NCBI GenBank assembly: GCA_003439945.1
Contig: QVRM01002491.1
Location: forward strand, 248,001 to 312,000
Source of the DNA: Dermanyssus gallinae
Lineage: Eukaryota; Arthropoda; Arachnida; Mesostigmata; Dermanyssidae
Reading direction: 5' to 3'
Length of the DNA: 64,000 nucleotides
Position numbers and translations under genes: made by a program
Shown: in pieces, positions 48,551-60,484 of the stretch
Position numbering within the stretch: the first letter of the stretch is position 1
How the letters are laid out: each line of letters opens with the position of its first letter
Notes under the pieces: generated by a model
Told to the model about the DNA's origin: nothing
What the model saw: only the letters and a program-made list of their open reading frames with translations
The model's database searches: none

Positions 48551-49079
48551 TATCTTCGTCCGACCCGCTGACTGGCGCACGCATCGCGGCGCGCGCCCGC
48601 CCGCGTCCGCACTCCTTTTGCTGCTCGCTGACTTGAAGCCTGCCGTCCTTGTTTGCCCCCTTTCCTCACTCCCTGTGACGGTGTGACGCTGTTGATGCTG
48701 CTGCTGGTGCTGCTGGTGTGGTTGCTGTTGTTGTTGGTGCTGATGTGGTTGTTGTTGTTATTGCTGCTGTGGTTGTTGACGTCGCTCGTCACAAATGTTA
48801 GATTTGCTGGCCAAAACCAGTGCATATGCGCGCTAACAACGAACTACTCCACCGCCCGATCGAATGAGTTCGAAGCGAGTGAATGAGTTCAGTGAGTGAC
48901 TGAGCTCAGCCCAGGATTCGAAGACTTCGTAAGACTACGACCGCCATAATAATTATTATGATGATGACAGCGACGGCTGCTGTTACTACCGCTGATCCTG
49001 CTACTACAGGTAATGCTCCGCCGCTTTACCACTTCGCTACAGAGCAAAATGCTGCGCCATGTATAACACCACCAATTGC

Positions 49080-49460
49080 CAACAACAGCAAAATAATAAA
49101 AACAACAACAACAACAACAATAATAATAATAATAGCAACAACAACAACATTAAACAAAAACAATTGCAGTAGCAGCAACCAGCAACAGGCAATACGCAGA
49201 GAGTCGGTCGGTCGGTCGTTCGGTTATGCTCCTTCTGCTCCTCCTTCGTCGTCTTCGTCGTTGTTTTCTTCTTCTTCTTACTAGTTTTTCCTTATTTTCT
49301 CCTTTTTCTCCTCCTACCAAGCAAGCCGTAGTTGTAGCCCTGCTATGACGGCGACGATGGCAAATCAAGCGGTAGCCGGCATCAGCGTACGTATACTCTC
49401 ACACGTAGCTGCTGCTGCTGCAGCAGCAGCAGCCGCCGCCGCAGCGATAATAGCAGCAGC
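49080..49460. repeat. CAA/AAT, TCT and GCA triplet tracts
   Basis: CAA and AAT units at 49095-49150, TCT/CGT units at 49240-49280, and a (GCA/GCC)n run at 49410-49445. Confidence 0.8.
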
Positions 49461-50039
49461 TACAACAACAGCTGTAGAAATACGTTTCAACATCGGGCAA
49501 ATACGCCCGCAGTACGACAAGACAAGCATTAATGTCAAGTCTCCATTTTCGCTACTGATGCGATAACGTCATCAACAGCAACAACAACAACAAAAGCAGC
49601 AAGAACAACAATCATGACGACGTGTAGGCTTCAAATGCAAAGAAAGCCGCACGCGCATACAAACCACAATCGCTCTCTCTCTCTCTCTCTTAACTCTTCC
49701 CCATCTCTCTCTCCGCGCACACTCACATGGTCACACGGTGAATTACTTGCACACATTCTCTCAGACACTCAGGCAGAATAGGCAGCAACACAACACGACG
49801 ACGACAACAACAACAGCTGCTTGGTTGGCAGGAACGGCGGGAGAAGGCCACTCGCTGGCTGGTCGGTGGTTCCCCGTTGGTTCGGTGCGACCAACCCTCG
49901 GGGTAGTTCAACCCCCAGGTGGCGGCGGCGGCGCCAGCAGCCGGGGTGGAGGATCGGCCACCGTATCTGTCCGTTGTCGGCCGTTTTCCCTTCAGTTCGT
50001 TGGTTCGAGGGAGCAAAAGGAGAGAGAAAGAGATATTGC

Positions 50040-50770
50040 TGCTGTAACCGCTGCCACTTCTGCTTCTCCTGCTGTTGTTGTTGTTGATGCTGCAGCAGCA
50101 GCAGCCGTTGTCCCCGGTGGCAAAGCCGTCAATGATGATGCTAATAGCGAATCCAATCGGGAACAACGGGCTGCTAGCAAGCTTCGTCCTTCTTCATCGT
50201 TTTGTGTTCGTTGTCGTTTTCGTTGTTTATTACCACCGGACGGACAGCTGCCATAGATGCTGCGCTTTCTACACAACGTAGCTAGCAGCTGGCTGTACAC
50301 AACAACAACAGCAACAACAACGACGACAACAACGACAGTAACTACAAAAAACACTAGCAACAACAACACCAGCAGCAGCAGCAGATGAAGAATAAGAAGA
50401 AGAAACTACAAGAGCAACGAAGAAAAATGAACGACATTCATCAGCGATAACCACTGAGGCGGCTCCCGAAGCGGCCGCAGCAGCTGTTGTTGTTGTTGTT
50501 GTTGATTGTTTCCGTTGCCCCCGCTTCTGCCTCTGCTGTCGAAATGGCAGTGAGAATCGTAGAAGATCATGAAGTCGATGAAAAAAGTGAAGGCAAAACA
50601 ACCCAACGACGACGACGGCAACAACGACAACAACAATTACAACGACGGCAATGCCAACAGCTACAACTACAAAGGAACACCAACAACGACAACAGTAGCA
50701 ACAACAATAACAAGTGTTGGGTTGCAGGTTGTCCCTGCAGGCTGGGTATTGCATCGCAAGAATAGTAATA
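50040..50770. repeat. Triplet-rich block (CTG, CAA, CGA, TTG)
   Basis: Alternating-polarity triplet tracts include CAA at 50300-50340, TTG at 50485-50505 and CAA/CGA at 50600-50710. Confidence 0.8.
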
Positions 50771-53700
50771 ATAATAAAGTGGTTAGAGTGGTGAGTGGTT
50801 ACTAATTACATTTGCTAGCTATAAATCTGGTGACATGTCCTTAACAACAAAAAATATTTACTCTCGGTATAGATACAGTTAACAGCAGCAACGGCGATAT
50901 CAGCAGCAGCTGCCATCATAAAATTTCGTTCGCTGTTCCACCACTAACGCGACTACCCTTACGGTTGTGTTTTCCTTCTACTACCACTTGTTGTTGCACG
51001 TCTTCGTAGGCACGCTGGCGTCAATCGAGCCAGTCGTCACAACTAACACCCCAAGGAAGTCCAATCAGGAACAAACGGGTTATGCGCCGCGACTGCTCAT
51101 AACATATGCACCCGAAGGCCAAAATCCTTCCGATGGCAAATAGACAGGTCAAAAAACAAATCGTTCTGGTAATTAGTTCGCTTGTCGCTTTATTGAGAAC
51201 TCAACAGGGTAACGTGAATATCGGTCAATGTGAGAGTGTGAGTCCAGAGATCGTGCTACGCCGGCCCGTTAAGCTGCCCCGCCGATCTCACCGGTACCCG
51301 GCAGTAGACTGCTGACATTTGAGTACGCCAATGACATCCTGGCATGCCCCCTAAATTAGTTGAAGTCGACTATAATTGGCCACGACCAATGAGAGAAAGT
51401 GCGCAAAAATATCCCACCGGGCACAGATGTTTCAATAAGAAGAGACGGCGCATTCCCCATCCATACCAGCTGTTGAAGCATGCCGCTGAGATCAGTCCAC
51501 ATGTATTATAGTCACACAAAGTGCTTTCCCATCGTAATAATGCACCCGGCTGCGCGTCTTCAACTGTTGCTGATGTTTTCCCTAACCTTAGATCTAGCCT
51601 GTCGACAGTGTCAGCCGCGACATCCTCACTTGAGGCAACTCGTGGCGCAACAGAGCTTTGCCTCTTCTTCTTCTTGGATCGGGGAGGGCATTTTCTGGTC
51701 CAGTTGTTTGTGTGGCCTTAACGGAATGCTTCAGTCGCTCTAACATTGCTTTTTATTATTCCTGCGTCCGTATGTATTATTCTTCAGTTATTGTTTTGCC
51801 CTGTTCAGACAGTGAACCACGCCATGACCATCCCAAAAAAAAGCTGCGGCCATGACCTTTTCGTTAATGGAGCACTCGCTGGGTTCTTCGGAGCAGTTGC
51901 AGCACCCGCTTCCACCCACTTTTCTGTCTCTGTTGCTTCCACTCAAGTCAGAGCGAGTAGTTGTAATGAGCCAACATTTTCTCAACGACGCTAATACTGG
52001 CGCCATCTTCGCTTCAGGCTGACGTCAGATTTTCTGAATCAGCCTCTTGGAGTGAATCTATCTAGAAGGTGGAGAAGCGTTAAGCTAAATGTAAACCGTA
52101 CCTGTGTTGAACAAAAAAAACAGTACGGGGAGTAATCCGGCGTGTTTATTCTTTGTCGGCGACTTCCACGCTACTCTTGCAGCACTCGCTCAGCTCGACA
52201 GTTAAAAACTACGAGTGGAAACGCAATGATGTATCGAAACTTGTGTGTCCATGTGTGATCAGCAGTGACGAATCCGCCCGTTTCAAAAGCACAGTACGGT
52301 CCATTTTTCCTGTCGTAATTTCCCGTTTCTCCGCTGCGCAGCAAAAGCGGCCCTTCTATTATATGCATGTGTCATTTCGACGCACACCGGCGATTAGTAA
52401 CAGAAACCCGCGTATACAGAAATTGGTCCTTTCAATCGCCTTCCAGACACTAGACAATTGGCCTACGCAGAATACATGGAAATATACTAGAAGTCCTGGT
52501 TGCCTTGAAACGGCCTTCAGGGCTAGCGTTTCTCAGCCCGCCCTACCCTAGTCGTCACCAGCTTAAGACGTCGGTCACTGTAACAGACCGATCGACAGTT
52601 TGTTAAAGGGTCATTCATTGATATTTTAACTTTGCAAAACAGAGAAATGTCGACCAAATTACACATGCGTTCTAAAAACAATAGATCCGCACGTAATCAT
52701 AAGCCACCATGCAAAAATAGAATGCACTCATACTAAATAGTAGCGGCTGTTGTAGTATTGTTCATAATAACAAGAACTATCCGAACAACAAATCCGAACG
52801 AGTGTACAAGTTGTTCCGGCCTACCACCGCCAGAATGTCTTCGGCAAACGTTGAAAGACTTCCAATCCGTTTTCGACAAGGACATTAGCAATGTAAGCCA
52901 GAGCTCAATACTACAGTAAGACAAATAGAGAGAATGGAAAGCCATGTACCGTCATTTTTTTTTGTTAGAGAGAGTGAGAATAAGAGCATAATCGGTGAAT
53001 CATGGTACGCCAAATAGCTGATAAATTTCTCCGAGACAAGCGGGGAGAGAGTCAGAATTAGGCTAACGACGTCCGCGACACCCAATAAGTCTAGCCTAAG
53101 CAGCACACTCGTCAAATAAGAGTCATTCGAGTTTCAATAGTAATCACAATCGAAATCGGAATAGTATATAATTTTTTTTTTAAATAACGACAATGTCTAT
53201 GACATCAGGGATAAATCTAACAGCACAGCCAACAGCTCTGTTCTGTTTGCGCTCTTACTTATACTGTTACCACTCACACTCCTGCTGTACTTGTTGTTAT
53301 TAACATAGAGCATTCTAAATACTAGTTAGTTTCGCTTGACTTTGTTATCTTAAGTCCTCATTCTCACCTCATTGTAGCGCTTGCTTCCTTTGGTTGTCAA
53401 AACAAGTTGTTCTATGCACTTTCGAATACTGTCTCTCTCATTTCTTTTCCTTTGGTAGGACAGGCACCATGAATACAGTAGTATACTCAACACGATTCCG
53501 CGGCCAAGGACCAACCGACCTGTTGCTTGCCACTTCGTCCCTTTCGAGGCCCCAGCTTTGTTTTTTGTCTTCTTCCGGCACAGTATCTCTCAGATGTCAG
53601 AAAATGTGCGCGTTCTATATCCGTTTAATAGCACAACCACGATACACGATATATGCACACACGCATATATATATATATATGAACCTTCAACGGCACAGTT

Positions 53701-55539
53701 TCACGCACACATCGAAAACTATGCTCCGTTATTGGTCCGGTTCTCTCGTTTACACCTCTGTGGTTCTCATTTGTCCGGTGCGCGCGGGCGCTGCGACGCT
53801 GACGCACGACTTGACAGTGTTCTATCACGACGCTGGAGGACGGCGCCGGCAACGACGACGACGAATAATACAACCATATTGATGGCATCATCTTAGAGTC
53901 ACTACGCCTAAAAGCATATTGACGACATCACTGTGCAAGAGATGCTTACGAGATGTCGACAACAAGAGGAGCAACAGCAACAACAACCACAACAGCAACA
54001 ATAACATCAACAGAAGTAGTAACAATAACATGAATGATACGTGCGATTGCTAGCCACTGCCGTCACGGTAACCACCACCACGACTCGATAACCACGAAAA
54101 CGACGGCAAAACGACGTTTAACCTCATCGCTTTAAACTGACCATCCTTACTTGTTCCTAACCACGAGATGTCAGTGAACTGCCGAACACCCGTGTCAGAT
54201 ATCAGATTCCATCAGATCAGTAGCCACGGAGAACAAACACCAGTAGCAGAGTGTGTCACATTGAACACTAACTAACTAATAGTTACCCTAGTAGTAGTAG
54301 TAGTAGTAACAACAGGTAATGTTTCGCGTGACGGTAAACAGAACGCTGTGTGTATTCACTGTATGCATTGCTGACACGGATGCTGCTGTAGTTAGTATTG
54401 TTGTTGTTGTTGTCATCTCATCTTCATCATCATCATCATCATCACAGTCGTCATCGTTGCCCCCTCTTCTAAGAGGCTGAACGTCAGCCTGAGGAGCAGA
54501 TGGCGGCGGTCACATTTGGCCGCCTTGAGAATCATCACCGCCAGCACCCGCAGTAGAATAAGCAACACCATCTGCCTGTGGCCACGCGCATGCAGTCTGT
54601 TCGGAATACCACCGAACATAAACGAATAAGCAAACGGCCAGAAAGCGTGCACGTCCCACACGCACGTGTTTGACAATCTTCACACTGCCGCCAACACCAA
54701 GACAGTACGTGACCACGTAACGTCTCCGCCATCATCTTCATCCACTTCCATCACACTCATCGTCATCTTCAGCATCTTCATACCGAACGTTCTTGCACTG
54801 CACGTGAGATTTGTTCAGATCGACGGAAGATCCGCCCCCAGCAAACGAAAGCGAACATACGCATATGCACAGTTATCGATTATTGATGCCTAACCAGTGA
54901 CTCGTTGGCAGAAACTCAAGGAGAAGCGAAGAAATACAACACCTCACTACCACTTCCACCACCATCACCTCGATATTCGATTGTCGACCATGTCATCTCG
55001 TGTCGTTGTTGGATAATTATCGTTCGATATTTCGCGGTATTCTTCGGTGTTCACAATCACCATTGTTCAAACCCGCTCACTTGTTGCTGAGTTCGGAGTC
55101 GGAATTCGCTGGAATGGTGGCCGTTCCCTGCCCCGCCGCTGACCGCCGCTCAAAGCCGCCTGGCCGTGATTATTAGTAAGTAGTATGGCTTTGTTTAGTT
55201 TTGTTTGCTCTGGCTTTTGTTGTGCGACCGTTTTCCGAGACAGAGAGGATACGATAGAGAGTGGGCGAAGGGAGAAAGTGGGAAAAGAAAGGGAAACAAG
55301 TGAAAGGGTAGACTGACTGGTTCGCACGTCTAGCGTGAGTTGAACGAAGGACAGCCGACCACGGTTGTTTATGTACTTACAACATGGCAACATGTGTTTG
55401 TTGTTGTTAGTGTTGTTGTGTTGTTGTGTGTATGCGTGTATATTTGCGTTTGGGCGGACGGGTGAGCAGGAGGCAAACAGGGCGGGCTCCTGCTCGCAGC
55501 AAATCCTTCCCTGGCGACCAATGATGACGGCCATCACAT

Positions 55540-55870
55540 CAACACCGTCGTCGTTGTTGTTGTCGGCATCCGTGAGGAAATCGCCAACAGGAAGGTCCGT
55601 CCATTTGTTGTTTCACCCATCCACTGCTAGTCATGCCTATGGGGAAAATATTGTGATTGCTATTGTTGTTGCTGCGGCTGTTGTCCTTGGTAATGTTGTT
55701 GTTGTTGTTGTAGTGCTTGCCGCTGATGGCCACCGACGATGCAGCCCTAATCACCAATGCCGCAGCATAAACTGTAATGTCCGGGAAAACCATGAACGAT
55801 GGCATTGACAGCAGAAGCAGCGGCAGCAGCAGCAGTAACAACAACAACAACAAGACGCAAACTGCAACAA
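55540..55870. repeat. TTG then CAG/CAA triplet tracts
   Basis: TTG units at 55548-55562 and 55690-55712, followed by CAG/CAA at 55810-55855. The two polarities face each other. Confidence 0.78.
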
Positions 55871-56549
55871 AGATGACAACGCCGTCCCATCCAGGAACAC
55901 TAGTTAAACGAAGCGCACACGGCTTCAGCATGGCTCTCACTAACGGGCTTGTGAGCGCAGTGTTATCGCACTGATATCATGGCCGCACAGCACATACGAT
56001 ACATCTAGTTTAACCAATCAGGACAGGCTGTAATCGATCGAAGCCAATTGTCAATCAATCTGTGACTGCTGAGAGAGCAACGACCCTGCAAAACGCCGAC
56101 GACGCGAAACCGGGCGCATCAGCGGCTATTTCCGCGCTGCTTGCTGACGGCTTCTGCTGTTGCTGCTCTGTTTGTTGCATGTCCCTCTCCTTGATTTGCA
56201 ACACTGTTATCAAACTAGAAAAACGTACCACTTGTACCACTACCACAGATGATGACTGTTACAACTAGTTCGATGACTCTCTATCGTCGACGACTACACC
56301 AACTGCAGCTGAAAAGTTAGCAATAGACTAGAGCGGGTGGAGGTGTTCTGAATATTCGAACGGCGCTGGCCAACACTGTGACAAACGAACCGAACACCAA
56401 ACCACTTGTATGGTAGCACTAGACAACAGCCGCCCATCATCAGTGTCGTCTTCGTTGCTGTTGCTAGTGAAGTTCTTGAGCGCGTAGTTCCACCAAGCTA
56501 TCTTGTACTTCACTTTCATCAATTGGTGATGATTTGGTGATGGCAATAC

Positions 56550-56720
56550 GCCGTCGCCGCCGTTGTTGTTGTTGCTCTGGCTGTTGTTGCTGTTGACGTC
56601 GGTGTTCTTGTCGTCGTGGTGGTAGTTGTTGTTGTTGTGTTGTTGGTGCCGCTGTCGTTGTTGTCGTTGTTTCTGTCACCGTTTGTAAGTGTTCGCAGCA
56701 ACAGCAACAATAGTTGCGGC
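56550..56720. repeat. TTG/GTC triplet block
   Basis: TTG, CTG and CGT units on the plus strand ending in CAGCAACAGCAACAA at about 56695-56709. Confidence 0.8.
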
Positions 56721-57462
56721 AGCTGTGGCGCTCCCTCCGTCGAAGCAATAACATGGAGCGGAGAGAAGGTTCATGTTCCTTAGTTGCCTTCTTTCTTTCC
56801 TTCTTGCTTGCTTGCTTTCTTTCCTTGGCCCTTCCCTACCTACCTACGTATCCATCTACATATCGATGTGTGCCGCACCTCCTCCACCCATTAGCCCATA
56901 AGAGCTACGACGTCATGACTCCGCCGTACGGGCGAGAACGCGCGCGCATGCGAAAGCGAGAGAGGCAGGCCACATAGAACCAAAGACAACCACACAGCCA
57001 CAGTTCCGACAGTTCGACAGGCAAGGCGAGGGAGAACACGAAAAGAGAGAAAGGCGGCATGAAGAAACGAAATATGGATGGACTACGCTAAGCTAAAAGG
57101 AGGGAACAATAGGATGCCTGGCTGGCTGACTGGCTAACCACGACAATAACGCCCATGTTAACCCATGATGGCGACAAAAACGATGGTTGCGCACCCACGG
57201 ATTACTTGGCGCCCCCTCTGAAGACGCGTACGTACATCATCGCCATCGTCGTCGTCGTTGTCACCCGAACTGCACCGGGACCGCTTGGCCGGCGGTGAGG
57301 GCCGATGGTCCAGTGGTTGGTCAGTAGATAGTTAGTTCGATGGCGAGGCCATTTGCACACATGTGCAAACGCACCTTAAGGTCAGCTCTTGTAGCGACAC
57401 GTTTCAAAGCACGCAAACGTGACTTTATTGTTGCAGCTAAATCGTAGCCGCGGTAGGCGGCC

Positions 57463-57527
57463 GAAATGGTAGAAAGATCAGCGAAAGGGTAGAAATGGTT
57501 TTGAAATGGTAGAAAGACCAGCGAGTG
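57463..57527. repeat. Short tandem duplication, period 40 bp
   Basis: GAAATGGTAGAAAGA(T/C)CAGCGA occurs at 57463 and 57503. Confidence 0.8.
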
Positions 57528-58473
57528 GAAACGGGTGCTGCTTGCAGCGCTGTTGTCCGGGAAAACTAAAGATGCTCAATCAGCGGGAAGCAAGTCATGG
57601 CCACTACTTTTTATGGCGATATGTTCATGGGGGGCTCGGGAAGAAGCACTTATAAACTAACTGGAACTAACTGGAAAATATAGTCGTATTTAAAAAAAAC
57701 TATCATGGAGGAGGACACAGTACTATAGTTGGGTCAATCGAAGTATGTCATTAAAGCCAGAAACAGGTACAGGTGTACAGCACGATGCCCCCGTGCACAC
57801 ATTGGTGGCGCTAATGATCACTAATTGCCATCATTGGTTAATGGTGGCTATTTCGCACTTAACTTTTTTTACGGTCTGACAACCAACTTTAGGTGCTCGT
57901 AATGTGCTAAGATGCATCTGGCACGATATCATCCAAATGAACCCATCGTAATCGCGTTCTCATTACTGGATTAAAATAGGCTTTCTCCAGGAGATATATG
58001 TATCAGCAGGTTGATGACAACCAAGTCCAACATAAACAACCAGAAAGGCTGGAGCTCAAATTTGCGATTGTCGGTCTGATAATCATGTCTGCCATGGCAA
58101 CGCCTCGTTCCGAAAAACCACCGCCAAAATCAGCTCTAATTATGACCTGCGTTCAATCCGAACGAAATTGTTTACCTCCGAATATGGAATCATATTGTTG
58201 AGGCATAGGGCAGCTAGAAGGCGGTAGATTCTATATTTGTTTAGACGGCGATCATGTTAAAAATAACAGTTCAGCTGTTTTTTAAGATATTGAAGAAGTA
58301 ATGCAGCTACTTGATAAGGTTGGACTTCTTGACATTGGCATTACGCACTAATGTTGTTTTCGACAACATTTTATCGTCTTCCGCGTTGTTGTTAATAATG
58401 TTCCGCTTCTTGTCGCTTATATTACATAAAACTGCTGTAAATTATGTTTTGTCGCACATGGGCACACACATAC

Positions 58474-58584
58474 CAATGTAGCGGAACATTTCCCGCCTCA
58501 ACGTATTGATAGACGCCGTAATATTACGGCTTGCTCTCAATACAGCTTGCAGCTCTTCCACTCTGCAGCCTTGGCGAGGAGAGC
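58474..58584 (-). CDS. Probable upstream coding exon of the zinc-finger gene
   Basis: This 111-bp segment is bounded by a very good acceptor (TTATTTTCTTCCTCGCAG, AG at 58586-58585) and a good donor (CATTG|GTATGT). In the frame with two leading bases it encodes 36 residues and leaves one base, G. That is exactly the phase needed by the exon starting at 31496 (G plus TG gives Val). The residues (CRVEELQAVLRASRN, then NTLRREMFRYI) form a plausible amphipathic helix. An ATG in good context at 58489-58487 could also be the start codon, which would make the protein about 256 residues. If the full exon is coding, the protein is at least 287. Support comes from splice signals and phase only. A noncoding exon is possible. 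Confidence 0.55.
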
Positions 58585-59261
58585 CTGCGAGGAAGAAAAT
58601 AACAGATACCTCAGAAACGTTTGAGGTTGCTGTCCGAAAGCATCGAGCTGGTAACAGCGGCGGCGGTGACAGCGGCGTTGGCCGCGAAGTACGCGAAACA
58701 CATCCAGCCACAAGTGCCGCAAGCGCCAGCCGAGCAGGCAATCTGGCGGTTGCTGCGAGGCATTTCACCTCAGCATATTGAGGGGATGTCCTGCTCCTTT
58801 CCTGCATCCCTGCCCGTACGACGAAGTCGACACAATACGGCGCGACGACGACACTCCCAGACGCAGTAACGCAGCAGTGGAGCAGGAGAAGCAACAACAT
58901 CAACAATAACAACAGCAACAACATTCGTGGGCGCCACAGCAGCGGCGGCAGCAGCAACAACAACAACAACAACCGAAGTGAGGGCTCCTCCGTTTGAGCT
59001 CCTCGGAAAGGTGCAGGTACGAGTGCATGTATACACTACTAGTACAGCGAAGACTGTGCTAACACGAAGAAGGAATGGCAGGAAGATGATGATGGTGATG
59101 ACGTCGATGGTACTATAGATGATAAGGTTGCCGACGGTGGTGGTGATGATGATGATGGTGATGATGAAGTCGACGACGGGGGTTTGGAGGAGGGGGAGTA
59201 GAAGAAGAAGATCAAGAACAAGGACCAGACGCAGTCGACCACGAGGAGAAGGAAGAAAACG

Positions 59262-59289
59262 AAGAAGAAGAAGAAGAAGAAGAAGAAGT
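59262..59289. repeat. (GAA)n purine tract
   Basis: Nine or so AAG/GAA units on the plus strand, a mirror-type polypurine run. Confidence 0.9.
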
Positions 59290-60444
59290 CGGTAGTACAG
59301 GTCGCAGTAGTAGAAGTACTGCGCCATGAGGTGCTGGGATAGCGAACGAGCCCCGTGTCTGGCGTCTGCCTGCGCTGGAGCTGAGGCCCGACGACGAGCC
59401 GGAGATATACTGCTTCTGATGCTTGTTGTTGCTGCTGCTGCTGCTGCCGCTGCTTTCGGGGGAACAATTGAGAGACGAAGACATGCCTGCAGGCAGGCGA
59501 GCAGGCATCCAGCGAGATGGAGGGATGAGTGAAGTTCAGCAGGGGCAGCAGCGTCGCGCCGATTCTCCGCTCCCCGGCCGTTCCTCGGTTCGGCTCTTTC
59601 CGCACGAAGTCCGCAGCCTGTCGTCGGCGTTGGCTGTCGTGAGGGGATTGAGAAACTCGGGGTTCGGTTGTGATGGCGTTGCTGTTGTTGTTGTTGCCGC
59701 CACCACCACCGCCATCGGCTTCTCCTTCTGTTGGACAAAGAAGCTTCATTTTCGCCGTTGTCGTTGTTGTTGTTGTTGCTCCTACTGCTGCAGCTTCGTG
59801 CAACAGTCGGTAAAATAAAACTCGGAAAGAATAAAACTCGGAAAGATAGGTAGATAGATAAATAGTTTTAAAAAACAAAGTGATACTCTGATATCAAGTA
59901 GTGCAGATGACTAATTACTGGTGATCGTTCGGTCGTTCATCGTCTCTGGCCCGTTTGTTCTCTAAGCACTAACCCGCTCTAGTGCGCTAATGCTGGCCGT
60001 CAAGTCATCAGCCGCTGATGATGCAAGCATGCAGGTCGCCGTAAAACGGCCACTGCCATGTTATATCGAGGCTAGCTTTACGTACAATAAAATATAAAGC
60101 AATGCATCACTTTCATCCCGTAGCAGCTGTAGCAGTCGTGGCACCTGCTACTATGTTGAGCAAGCACTTGCTTCTTGCTTTTGAATGTCCCTTATTCTAG
60201 TAGTAACCAGAGTCATCAGTTTTATTGTATCCAACAGTGAACAAGATACATACACGTCTGACTGTCAAGATACACTCGAACTGTTGACTCGAACAAACAT
60301 AACGACACACACAAAAATAAGAGGAAGATCTTTCAAATGGCCTTCCGACCTAGATAAGCCGTATCAACACTCAAACACAACATAACAAAAATATATTCGC
60401 GCCCAAAAGGATTATAAACGCGCAACTATATAGTGCACATACAT

Positions 60445-60447
<3 letters not shown>

Positions 60448-60482
<35 letters not shown>
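60448..60482. repeat. (AT)n microsatellite
   Basis: A perfect run of about 35 bp. Confidence 0.95.

Positions 60483-60484
<2 letters not shown>

Larger units (their letters stand above)
31497..58473 (-). other. Probable first coding intron (about 27.0 kb) of the zinc-finger gene
   Basis: The donor is GTATGT (from 58473) and the acceptor is ACTATAG ending at 31497. The intron is packed with triplet-repeat blocks and (AT)n runs, listed separately. Relatively unique stretches at 31.6-33.9, 45.0-46.4, 50.8-53.2 and 56.9-58.4 kb hold no gene that I recognise but could contain regulatory elements. Other short exons of this or other genes cannot be excluded. Confidence 0.5.

Noticed and set aside
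58770..59878. Two long overlapping minus-strand frames (322 and 279 codons)
   Set aside because: They overlap in different frames through triplet repeats and encode runs of single residues (Leu, Val, Ser, Phe, Gln). No domain or consistent codon use is visible.
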